Source of the DNA: Geodermatophilus bullaregiensis
Lineage (GTDB): Bacteria; Actinomycetota; Actinomycetes; Mycobacteriales; Geodermatophilaceae
Reading direction: 5' to 3'
Length of the DNA stretch: 64,000 bases
NCBI RefSeq assembly: GCF_016907675.1
Contig: NZ_JAFBCJ010000001.1
Span: forward strand, 62,001-126,000
This document shows positions 47,099 through 55,228 of the stretch, piece by piece; the stretch's first letter is position 1; each line of letters opens with the position of its first letter. Both the position numbers and the translations under genes were made by a program. The notes under the pieces are model-generated. The model was not told the origin of the DNA. It ran no database searches and saw only the letters and a list, made by a program, of their open reading frames with translations.

Positions 47099-49164
47099 CG
47101 CGCCGCCGTCCCCTGGGCCTGGATGGCGGTGATGGCGACGGTGTTGACGATGTCCTGCACGGTCGCGCCGCGGGAGAGGTCGTTGACCGGGCGGCGCAGG
47201 CCCTGCAGCACCGGGCCGACCGCCACGGCGCCGGCGCTGCGCTGCACGGCCTTGTAGGTGTTGTTGCCGGTGTTGAGGTCGGGGAAGACGAACACCGTCG
47301 CCCGCCCGGCGACGTCGCTGCCGGGCAGCTTGGTGCGCGCCACCCCGGCGTCGACCGCGGCGTCGTACTGGATCGGGCCCTCGACCGACAGCTGCGGGGC
47401 GCGCTCGCGGACCAGCTCGGTCGCCTCCCGCACGCGGTCGACCTCCTCGCCGCTGCCCGACCGCCCGGTGGAGTAGGACAGCATCGCCACCCGCGGCTGC
47501 ACGCCGAAGCGCGCGGCGGTGTCGGCCGAGGTGACGGCGATCTCGGCCAGCTGCTCGGCGCTGGGGTGCACGTTGACCGCGCAGTCGCCGTAGACCAGCA
47601 CCCGGTCGGCCAGGCACATGAAGAACACGCTGGAGACGATCGAGACGCCCGGCGTCGTCCTGACCAGCTCCAGGGCCGGCCGGATGGTCTGCGCCGTCGT
47701 GTGCGTCGCGCCGGACACCATGCCGTCGGCCATGCCGAGGGCCACCATCAGCGTGCCGGCGTAGGAGACGTCGACGACGGCGTCGCGGGCGGCGTCCATG
47801 GTCACGCCCCGGTGCGCCCGCCGCTGCGCGTACTCGACGGCCAGCTGCTCCCGCAGCTCCGGCTCGCACGGGTCCAGCAGCCGCGCCCCGCCCACGTCGA
47901 CCCCGGTGCGGGCGGCGGCCGCGCGCACCTCGTCGGCGTCGCCGAGCAGGGTCAGGTCGACGACGCCGCGCCGCAGCAGCCGCTCCGCCGCCCGCAGCAC
48001 CCGCTCGTCGGTGCCCTCGGGGAGGACGACGTGACGGCGGTCGGCGCGGGCGCGGTCGAGCAGCTCGTACTCGAACATCAGCGGCGTGGTCACCCGCGGC
48101 CGGGCCACCGCCGTGCGGTCGAGCAGCTCCTCGCCGTCGACGTGCTCCTCGACCAGCGCCAGCGCCACGTCGACCTTGCGCGGCGCCCCCGGCCCGATCC
48201 GCCCGGGCACCGACCCGGCCAGCGTGGCGGTGGCGTAGGTGTCGTGCTCGGTCACCACGACGGGGACGACGGCGGGCAGGTGCTCGGCCAGCCGCAGCAC
48301 CGAAGGAGCCGGTTCCATGCCGCCGGTGAGCACCAGGCCGGCGGGGGCGGGCAGCCCTCCGGACAGGTGCGCGGCGACGACCCCGAGGACGACGTCGGCC
48401 CGGTCGCCGGGGGTGATGACCACGACGTCGTCGACGAGCCGGTCGAGCAGGTTGGGCAGGGTCATGGCGGCCACCAGGACGCCGGCGGTCTCCCGGCCGA
48501 GCGCGGCGTCGTCGCCGGTGAGCACCCGCGCGTCGCAGGCGAGGGCCACCTCGGCCATCGTCGGCGCGGTGAGCACCGGCGTCTCCGGCAGCACGTACAC
48601 CGGCACCGGCCCGCCGCGGACCCGGTCGCGCACGGCGGGCAGCTGGCGGGGCGCCACCCGGTTGGCGACGACGGCGACCACCTCGCAGCCGGCCGCGCGC
48701 AGGGTGTCGCGGCCGACGTCGACCGCCACGGCCACGCCCTCGGCGTCCCGGTCGCGGCCGGAGACGACGCACAGCGCCGGCAGCCCGAGGTTGGCCGCGA
48801 TGCGGGCGTTGAGCGCCAGCTCCCGGGAGGCGGCGGCCTCGCTGAAGTCCGAGCCGACGACCAGCACCCGGTCCACCTGCGCCGCCAGCGCCCGGTAGCG
48901 GGCGACGATCTCCGACAGCGCGCGGTCCTCGTCGGCGAGCACCTCGGCGTACGGCACGCCCAGGCACGCCTCGGCCGGCAGGTCCCCGGCGGCGCGGGGG
49001 AGGAGCAGCTCCACGACGCCGTCGGCCCCGTCGCGGGCGTGCACCACCGGGCGGAAGACGCCGAGCCGGCCGACCCGCCGCGCCAGCAGCTCGAACACGC
49101 CCAGCGCCACCGCCGACTTCCCGGTCGCCGGCTCGCACCCGGTCACGTACAGCCCGTCGGACAC
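47095..49164 (-). CDS. pta: Phosphate acetyltransferase (long form)
   Basis: The protein has 689 residues from a GTG with GAGGAGG upstream. An N-terminal P-loop domain (YVTGCEPATGKSAVALGVFE) is followed by a DRTGG-type domain (~205-330) and the catalytic PTA domain from ~360 (VVLPEGTDERVLRAAERLL, VSGATHTTAQTIRPALELV, MLSYSTGRSGSG, FPDLNTGNNTYKAVQR). It makes acetyl phosphate from acetyl-CoA. This three-domain form is common in actinobacteria and E. coli. It is first of the pta-ackA operon. Confidence 0.96.
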   Translation of the reverse strand: MSDGLYVTGCEPATGKSAVALGVFELLARRVGRLGVFRPVVHARDGADGVVELLLPRAAGDLPAEACLGVPYAEVLADEDRALSEIVARYRALAAQVDRVLVVGSDFSEAAASRELALNARIAANLGLPALCVVSGRDRDAEGVAVAVDVGRDTLRAAGCEVVAVVANRVAPRQLPAVRDRVRGGPVPVYVLPETPVLTAPTMAEVALACDARVLTGDDAALGRETAGVLVAAMTLPNLLDRLVDDVVVITPGDRADVVLGVVAAHLSGGLPAPAGLVLTGGMEPAPSVLRLAEHLPAVVPVVVTEHDTYATATLAGSVPGRIGPGAPRKVDVALALVEEHVDGEELLDRTAVARPRVTTPLMFEYELLDRARADRRHVVLPEGTDERVLRAAERLLRRGVVDLTLLGDADEVRAAAARTGVDVGGARLLDPCEPELREQLAVEYAQRRAHRGVTMDAARDAVVDVSYAGTLMVALGMADGMVSGATHTTAQTIRPALELVRTTPGVSIVSSVFFMCLADRVLVYGDCAVNVHPSAEQLAEIAVTSADTAARFGVQPRVAMLSYSTGRSGSGEEVDRVREATELVRERAPQLSVEGPIQYDAAVDAGVARTKLPGSDVAGRATVFVFPDLNTGNNTYKAVQRSAGAVAVGPVLQGLRRPVNDLSRGATVQDIVNTVAITAIQAQGTAAR

Positions 49165-49426
49165 CGGCCCACCTCCTCGCCCTCGCTCCCGAACCTAGTG
49201 AGCCGACGCCGGTCCGGCCCCCGGAGCGCGGGTCGGGACGGGTGAGCCGGGACAGCACTGCCGGGACGGGTGCGTGGGGACACTCACGCCGCCGGAAACG
49301 CCTCTGACACGCACGGTCCACGTCCGGCTGGCACCGTGGAGGACGGCGCCCGAGGTCGTGTGCTCCCCGACCCCCGCCCGCCGTGTCGCGGTGGTGCGCG
49401 TCCCCTCCCTCTCCCGAAGGTCTCCG

Positions 49427-50776
49427 ATGCTCTCTCGTCTGCCCTCCCGTGTCCGGACGCCCGTCGCGTCCGCGCCCCCCTCGCTGTCCCGGCTGCGGAC
49501 CGCCGTCGCCGTCCTCTTCGGACTGGACGGCTTCGTCTTCGGCAGCTGGGCGGCCCGCGTCCCCGACGTCGGTGCCGTCACCGGCGCCGGGCACACCGCC
49601 CTGGGCGTCGCGCTGCTGTGCCTGTCGCTCGGTGCGCTGGCCTGCATGCAGGTCACCGGGGGCGTCTGCGCCCGGCTCGGCACCGGCCGCACCGCCGCGG
49701 TCGCCGGCGTCGCCGTCAGCGCCGTCGCGGTGCTGCCGGGCCTGGTGTCGACGGTGCCCGCGCTGTGCGCCGCCCTGTTCGTCTTCGGCGCCGCCACCGG
49801 GGCGGTGAACGTCGCGGCCAACAGCGCCGGCGTCCAGGTGGAGGCGCGGGTGGGGCGGCCGCTGCTGTCCGGGCTGCACGCGGCCTTCAGCGCCGGCGGG
49901 CTGCTCGGCGCGCTGGTCGGCGGCCTGGCCTCGACGGTCGCCGGGGTCGGCGCGCACCTCGCGCTCGTCACCGTGGCCGGCCTCGCCGTCATGGCCTGGG
50001 TCGGCCCGGTGCTGGTGCGGGCCGACGCCGGCCGGCCGGCAGCCGGACCGTCGTCCGCGTCCGCGCAGGAGCCGGCGGGTCCCCGGCCCACCGCCGTCCT
50101 CGTGGTCCTCGGCGGCATCGCCGGGGCGACCGCCTACGGCGAGGGCGCCCTGTCGGACTGGGGCGCGCTGCACCTGCGCGAGCAGGTGCAGGCCACGCCG
50201 GTGCTGGCCGCCGCGGGCTACGCCGGGTTCTCCTCGGCGATGGCGCTGGGCCGGCTGGCCGGTGGCCGGCTCGTCGCGGCGCTGGGGACGCGGCGGCTGC
50301 TGGTTGGCGGGGCGCTGCTGGCCGCCGCCGGTGCCCTGGCCGCCGTGACGACGACGTCGCTGCCGGTCGCGCTCACCGGCTTCGTGCTCGTCGGTCTCGG
50401 GCTGGCCAACGTCTTCCCGCTGGCCATCGCCCGGGCCGGGGCGCTCGGCGGGCCCTCCGGCGTGGCCCTGTCGACCACGGTCGGCTACACCGGCCTGCTC
50501 GGCGGCCCGCCGGTCATCGGCTTCCTCGCCGAGCACGCCGGCCTGCCCACCGCGCTGGGCTCGGTCGCGGTGATGGCGCTGCTGGCCGCCGTGCTGGTGC
50601 TCGGCATCGAGGACGACGCGCTGCGCCGGCCCGCCCTGCCGCGGCGGCCGGCGTGGCTGGAGCCGGTGCGCTTCGGGATGCGGCCGGTGGCCGTCGCGCT
50701 GCGGCCGGCCACGACCCGGGTGCGGGCCGGCACCGGCGGCTACCTGCGGGACCTGCGCCTGCTCGAGGTCGGCTGA
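49427..50776 (+). CDS. MFS transporter
   Basis: The protein has 449 residues from ATG 49427 (GAAGG upstream). About twelve membrane helices are visible, with the central loop near residue 205 and VRVPDV-like and RLAGGRLVAALGTRR loops typical of the superfamily. It resembles the YbjJ-type group. The substrate is unknown. Its 3' end overlaps the convergent cupredoxin frame by 37 bases. Confidence 0.88.
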   Translation: MLSRLPSRVRTPVASAPPSLSRLRTAVAVLFGLDGFVFGSWAARVPDVGAVTGAGHTALGVALLCLSLGALACMQVTGGVCARLGTGRTAAVAGVAVSAVAVLPGLVSTVPALCAALFVFGAATGAVNVAANSAGVQVEARVGRPLLSGLHAAFSAGGLLGALVGGLASTVAGVGAHLALVTVAGLAVMAWVGPVLVRADAGRPAAGPSSASAQEPAGPRPTAVLVVLGGIAGATAYGEGALSDWGALHLREQVQATPVLAAAGYAGFSSAMALGRLAGGRLVAALGTRRLLVGGALLAAAGALAAVTTTSLPVALTGFVLVGLGLANVFPLAIARAGALGGPSGVALSTTVGYTGLLGGPPVIGFLAEHAGLPTALGSVAVMALLAAVLVLGIEDDALRRPALPRRPAWLEPVRFGMRPVAVALRPATTRVRAGTGGYLRDLRLLEVG

Positions 50777-51211
50777 CCCCGCCGGGCGAGGCGGCCAGCA
50801 GGGCGCGGGCGTGACCGGCGTCCGGTCCCTCGCCGGAGCCTCGCCCCGCGCCGTCGGACGACCGTGACGAGGAGCTCCATGCCCATCCCGCGGTGGTCGC
50901 CGACCGAGCAGGAGAAGGCGTACTCGCCCGGCTCCAGGGTCACCTCGAGGGTGCCCGCCCCACCGGGCGCGAGGACCTCGGTGGCCGCGACCTCGCTGCC
51001 GCCGGCGTCCTCGACGACCAGGTCGTGGCCCGCCCGGCCGTCGTTGGCCACGTCGATCGTGTAGGTGCCCGCCTCGAGCTCGGTGTCCGGCAGCTCGATC
51101 GCGACGTCGACCAGGCCGGCCGGGAGCGACGAGGAGGCCGGCGTCTCCGGGACCGGGGTCGCCGATCCGCCCGCCGAGGAGGACGGGGCGGCCGACGACT
51201 CGGCCGACGGC
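50740..51211 (-). CDS. Cupredoxin-domain reading frame without a normal start
   Basis: Directly after the copD stop, in the +1 frame, runs a Ser/Ala/Pro-rich linker, then a cupredoxin-like domain: ELPDTELEAGTYTIDVANDG, GHDLVVED, LEPGEYAFSCSVGDHRGMGM. Copper ligands would be the first His, then Cys, His and Met. The only in-frame start is a GTG at 51051 inside the domain, which would cut its first strands. Either it is reached by a +1 shift at the copD stop (CGC-TGA-G), or it is a broken gene or a sequence error. An Arg-rich tail runs into the MFS gene. Confidence 0.5.
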
Positions 51212-52693
51212 TCAGCGGACGACGAGGACGTCGGCGAACGCGGCCGAGTGGCGGCTGGTGAACGCGTACTCGCCGGGCCGTTCCGGAGCCGGGAAGGTGA
51301 GCAGCGCCCGCCCGGGGACGACGACGTCGAAGCTGCCGTCGGCCGCGGTGACGGTGACCTCGGTCGTGCCCGCGTTGTGCACGGTGACCCGGGTGCCCGG
51401 CGCCACCGGTGCGGAGACGTGGAAGCGCTCCTCGTCGATGAGCACGGTGACCGAGAGCTCCCCGTGGTCGTGACCGGCCATCGGGTCGGGCGCCGCCGGC
51501 GCCGGCTGCCCGGGCGGGCCCGGCTGCGCGTCCGCTGCGGCGGGACCGCCCGTGGCCGGGGTGCCGCCCGGGGGCGGCGGCGCGGCGGAGAGCGCGACGG
51601 CGAGGGCGACCGTCCCCAGCATCACGCCCACCTCCACGGCCGCGAACCGCCGGAAGCCCCCGGGCCGGCCGGCCCGCAGGGACCGCAGCGTGACCCGGCG
51701 GTGCAGCGCCCCGAGGACACCGAGGGCGAGCAGCGCCGCCGTCTTGGCCAGCAGGAGCCGGCCGTAGCCGGTGCCGGGGACGGCGCGCAGCCCGCCGGGG
51801 TCCCCGCCGAGCACCAGCCACGCCGCCAGCAGCCCCGAGGCGCCGGTGAGCACGAAGCACGCCAGCGCCACCGCGCTGAAGCGGGCCGCCGCGGGGACCA
51901 GGTCGTCGCGGCGCCGGCCGTACGCCAGGAGGGCGGCCAGCCCGCCGACCCAGACCGCCGCGGTGACCACGTGCACGCCCAGGGTGGTCACGGCCGGCAC
52001 GTGGTCGTCGGCCGTGGCGGAGTGGCCGGCGAGGACGACGGGGACGACCAGGCCCACCAGTGCCGCTGCGAGCAGCGCGCCGGCCGCCGGCGCGCGGGTG
52101 CACCGCCGGGCGAGCAGCGCCACCAGCACGGCGACCCCCGCGGACACCAGCGCGGCCCGGCCGGTGGCCACGTCGGTGACGAAGACGCCGACCGCCGAGG
52201 CGGGCAGCGCGAGCGGCCCGACGCCGAGCAGCTCGCTCACGGTGAGCACCGCGCCGGCCGCCGTGGCCGCGGCCCAGGCCAGTGCCCACGCCGAGGCCGC
52301 CCGGGCCGCGCGCCGGGACGCGGCGGGGAGGACCCCCCGCACGCCGGGGCGCAGGACGGCGGCGAACAGCAGCGTGCCGACCGTGCCCAGCCCCGCGATC
52401 CGGCCCGCCAGGCGGGTGACCGGCAGGCCCCACTCGACGAACGGTCCGGCCGAGCCGAGCCCCGGGGTGCCCGAGCCGGACCGGGCGCCGCCGCCCACCG
52501 CGACGGCCAGCACCAGGACGGCGGCCAGCCCGAGCCCGGCCGCCACGAGCGCGCCCCCCGGCACGCGGCGCGGGCGGTCGTGGTCCGGGAGGCCGGAGGC
52601 GGGGAGGTCGCGGTCCGGCGAGCCGGTGCGCGGCAGGGCGGTGCCGTCCGCCGTCCCCGCCGGGGGCGACGGCGTCCGGGCCGGGGCGGTCAC
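51212..52693 (-). CDS. copD: CopD-type copper membrane protein with C-terminal cupredoxin-like domain
   Basis: The protein has 493 residues; the GTG overlaps the copC stop (GTGA). After a hydrophilic start come about eight membrane helices with CopD signatures (LAGHSATADDHVPAVTTLGVHVVTAAVWVGGL, FSAVALACFVLTGASG, GYGRLLLAKTAALLALG). A soluble domain from ~400 follows (AGHDHGELSVTVLIDEERFHV, FDVVVPGRALLTFP, GEYAFTSRHSAAFADVLVV), like the FixG/CopD-tail cupredoxin fold. It moves or buffers copper at the membrane with CopC. Confidence 0.88.
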   Translation of the reverse strand: MTAPARTPSPPAGTADGTALPRTGSPDRDLPASGLPDHDRPRRVPGGALVAAGLGLAAVLVLAVAVGGGARSGSGTPGLGSAGPFVEWGLPVTRLAGRIAGLGTVGTLLFAAVLRPGVRGVLPAASRRAARAASAWALAWAAATAAGAVLTVSELLGVGPLALPASAVGVFVTDVATGRAALVSAGVAVLVALLARRCTRAPAAGALLAAALVGLVVPVVLAGHSATADDHVPAVTTLGVHVVTAAVWVGGLAALLAYGRRRDDLVPAAARFSAVALACFVLTGASGLLAAWLVLGGDPGGLRAVPGTGYGRLLLAKTAALLALGVLGALHRRVTLRSLRAGRPGGFRRFAAVEVGVMLGTVALAVALSAAPPPPGGTPATGGPAAADAQPGPPGQPAPAAPDPMAGHDHGELSVTVLIDEERFHVSAPVAPGTRVTVHNAGTTEVTVTAADGSFDVVVPGRALLTFPAPERPGEYAFTSRHSAAFADVLVVR

Positions 52694-53316
52694 GACCGCC
52701 GGCGCAGCAGGCGGGCGCCCAGGGCCCCGGCGGCGACCAGCAGGCCCGCGCCCACCGCCAGGGCGGCGGGGGACACCGCCGCGGCGTCCTCGGGCGCGGC
52801 CGCCTCGGCGGGGACGGCGGCCGGCGGCTCCGCGACGGTTCCGCCGGGAGCGGGCGCCGCCGGCGGTGTCGCATCCGCGGCGGCCGTCCCACCGGCGGCC
52901 GTGCTCCCGGTGACGGTGAAGGAGAACGTGCCGTCGAGCGGGTGCCCGTCGGAGGAGGTCACCCGCCACTCGACGCGGTAGGTCCCGGCCGGGAGGTCCG
53001 CCGCCAGGGGCTGGCCGACCGTCGTGTCCCGCAGCTCGGCCGGCCCCTCCGACACCGGGGTGCCGTCCGGGCCGGTGACCAGCACCCGGGTGCCCAGGGC
53101 CTGCGCCGGCGCGCTCAGCTCGAGCTCGACGAGCCCGGGCGGGGCCGGCACGGTCGCGTCCTGCGCCGGGACCGTGCCGACGAGCTCGTCGTGCGCGGCG
53201 GCCGCGGGCACGCCGGCGCCCAGTAGCACGAGGGTGGCGGCGGCGACGGTGGCCAGGGACCCCGCCGTCCGTCGGCGGGCGGCGGGCGCGGGTGGCGTGG
53301 ACCGGGGACGGGACAT
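52690..53316 (-). CDS. copC: CopC-domain copper-binding protein
   Basis: The protein has 208 residues with an N-terminal signal peptide (LATVAAATLVLLGAGVPAAAA). The mature protein begins HDELVGTVPAQDATV, giving the N-terminal copper-ligand His. WRVTSSDGHPLDGTFSFTV holds the second conserved Asp-Gly-His. An Ala/Pro linker and a final membrane helix with RRR anchor it outside the membrane. It is first of the copC-copD pair. Confidence 0.93.
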   Translation of the reverse strand: MSRPRSTPPAPAARRRTAGSLATVAAATLVLLGAGVPAAAAHDELVGTVPAQDATVPAPPGLVELELSAPAQALGTRVLVTGPDGTPVSEGPAELRDTTVGQPLAADLPAGTYRVEWRVTSSDGHPLDGTFSFTVTGSTAAGGTAAADATPPAAPAPGGTVAEPPAAVPAEAAAPEDAAAVSPAALAVGAGLLVAAGALGARLLRRRS

Positions 53317-53405
53317 GACCGGCGTTCGCGGCCGGGGACGGTCCCGGTTCGCCTCGAGGTCCACGGCACCGATCCTGCCCCCGTGGTGCGGCACTCGAAA
53401 GCACC

Positions 53406-53440
53406 CGATCAGGTTGTTTGCGATCAGAACTGAACCGATC
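53406..53440. promoter_or_regulatory. Three CGATC repeats spaced 15 bases in the copC/CHRD divergent region
   Basis: CGATCAGG, CGATCAGA and CGATCCGG start at 53406, 53421 and 53436, exactly 15 bases apart. They lie 90 bases upstream of copC (minus strand) and 206 upstream of the CHRD gene (plus strand). The 329-base gap 53317-53645 has no gene. Direct repeats near one and a half helical turns fit an array for an activator or repressor; which one is unknown. Confidence 0.35.
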
Positions 53441-53645
53441 CGGCGGCTCGCTGCGTACACCTGGCGGACGACGCGGGAGCCAGGCACCACCGGCTGGGGG
53501 ACCCGCTCGGGCCACCGGGTCCTCCCCGACCCGGCCGACGGGCGCACCGATGCGCCCGCGGTGCACGACGGGAGCGGTTCGGAACCGTTCCCGGTGCGGC
53601 CGCCCCCGGGCGCCCACGACAAGCCGAGACTCCTGAGGAGCCACC

Positions 53646-54413
53646 GTGCGCAAGGCACTCGCCCTACCCACCGTCGCCATCGCCGCCGCCGCGTTCCCGC
53701 TGCTGACGATGACCCCCGCCCTCGCCGACCACGACGGCAGCTACCAGGCCGACCTCGTGGCGCTCAACCAGTCCGGCGTCTCCGGCACCGGCATGGTCAC
53801 GCTGGAGGGGAACTCGGCCACGGTGGTGATCGAGGCCGGCGGCTTCCTGGCCGGCGCTCCGCACGCCCAGCACTTCCACATCGCCGCCCAGGGCCAGTGC
53901 CCGACCGACGCCGACGACGAGAACGGCGACGGCTTCGTGAGCGTCACCGAGGGGGCGCCCTACTACGGCGCCATCGGCTCCTCGCTGACGACCTCGGGGG
54001 ACACCAGCCCCGGCAGCGGCCTGGCGATCGACCGGTTCCCGACCGCTGACGACGGCTCGATCAGCTACGAGCGCACCTTCGACGTGACCGAGGACGTGCA
54101 GCAGTCCTTCGCCGCCGGCACCGCGGTGCTGGTCCTGCACGGCGTCGACGAGGACGGCAGCGGGGCCTACGACGGCGACGTCATGAGCGACCTGGACCCG
54201 TCGCTGCCGATGGAGGCGACCGCTCCGGCCGCCTGTGCCCCGCTGGTGGCGGCCCAGATGGGCACCGCTCCCACCGGTGGCGCGGAGACCGGCGCCGGCA
54301 GCACCGCGGGCGTCGAGCAGCAGACCGCGATCGGCGTGGGCGCGGTCGCGCTCGTCGGTGCGGCCGCCGCGGGTGCCGTGGCCTACCGCCGCCGCCAGGC
54401 CGACCAGGTCTGA
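53646..54413 (+). CDS. Secreted, C-terminally anchored CHRD-domain protein
   Basis: The protein has 255 residues from a GTG with GAGGAG upstream. A signal peptide (residues 1-27, cleaved after LADHDG or nearby) is followed by a CHRD-like domain: SGTGMVTLEGNSATVVIEAGGF, HAQHFHIAAQGQCP and LVLHGVDEDGSGAYDGD. DENGDGFVSVTE matches an EF-hand loop, so calcium binding is likely. A Gly/Thr linker, a membrane helix (IGVGAVALVGAAAAGAVAY) and RRR end it. No LPxTG is visible although a sortase gene follows. Confidence 0.8.
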   Translation: MRKALALPTVAIAAAAFPLLTMTPALADHDGSYQADLVALNQSGVSGTGMVTLEGNSATVVIEAGGFLAGAPHAQHFHIAAQGQCPTDADDENGDGFVSVTEGAPYYGAIGSSLTTSGDTSPGSGLAIDRFPTADDGSISYERTFDVTEDVQQSFAAGTAVLVLHGVDEDGSGAYDGDVMSDLDPSLPMEATAPAACAPLVAAQMGTAPTGGAETGAGSTAGVEQQTAIGVGAVALVGAAAAGAVAYRRRQADQV

Positions 54414-54496
54414 CCGCACCGCCGGGCCGCGCGGGGAGCCTCGTCCCCCGCGCGGCCCGGCACCACCACCCTCAGGTCCCGTCCCGGAGGATCCCC

Positions 54497-55216
54497 GTGA
54501 CCGAGCAGACCCGCCGCCCCCCGCGCCGCGCCTGGACCGCCCTGGCCGCCGCGCTCGCCGTCGTCGGCGCCGTGGCCGTGGTCATCGCGGTCACCGGGCA
54601 GCGGAGCGCACCCACGCCGCCCGCCCCGTCCGGGGCCGCCGGCACGACCACCAGCACGGCGCCGCGGGAGGCCGGCCCCCCGCCCGGGACCGACACCGCG
54701 CCCGGTCCGGGGACCGCTGGCGGCACGGGGGCGGCCGCGGACGCGGCGCCGGCCGCCGCGCCGGTGTCGCTGGCGATCCCCTCCATCGGCGTGACCAGCG
54801 ACCTGCAGCGGCTGGGGCTCAACGACGACGGCACCGTCGAGGTCCCGCCGCTCGGTGCCGACGACCGGGCGGGCTGGTACGACCGCGGCCCCGCGCCGGG
54901 TGCGGTCGGTCCCGCGGTCCTGCTCGGCCACGTCGACTCCGCCGAGCACGGGCCCGGCGTCTTCTTCGACCTCGGTGCGCTCCGGCCGGGCGAGGAGGTC
55001 ACCGTCGCGCGGGAGGACGGCACGGTCGCGGTGTTCGCCGTCGACCGCGTCGAGCGGCACCCCAAGGACGACTTCCCGACCATCGAGGTCTACGGCAACA
55101 CCGACGACGCCCAGCTGCGGCTGATCACCTGCGGCGGGGACTTCGACTCCTCGGCCCGCAGCTACGAGGACAACGTGATCGCCTTCGCCACGCTGGTGAC
55201 CACCCGTCCGGCCTGA
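54497..55216 (+). CDS. Class F sortase
   Basis: The protein has 239 residues. The N-terminal membrane helix (WTALAAALAVVGAVAVVIAV) is followed by a Pro/Ala/Thr linker and the sortase barrel: LAIPSIGVTSDLQRLGL, catalytic His145 in LLGHVDSAEHGPGVF and Cys212 in LRLITCGGDFD. The usual Arg is not obvious in SYEDNVIAF. Class F enzymes of actinobacteria join or anchor surface proteins. It starts 83 bases after the CHRD gene, so a functional link is possible. Confidence 0.9.
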   Translation: MTEQTRRPPRRAWTALAAALAVVGAVAVVIAVTGQRSAPTPPAPSGAAGTTTSTAPREAGPPPGTDTAPGPGTAGGTGAAADAAPAAAPVSLAIPSIGVTSDLQRLGLNDDGTVEVPPLGADDRAGWYDRGPAPGAVGPAVLLGHVDSAEHGPGVFFDLGALRPGEEVTVAREDGTVAVFAVDRVERHPKDDFPTIEVYGNTDDAQLRLITCGGDFDSSARSYEDNVIAFATLVTTRPA

Positions 55217-55228
55217 GCCCGCGGCGGC

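Noticed and set aside
53406-53440. Plasmid-type iterons (replication origin)
   Set aside because: Only three short repeats in a chromosomal divergent promoter region, with no replication gene nearby.
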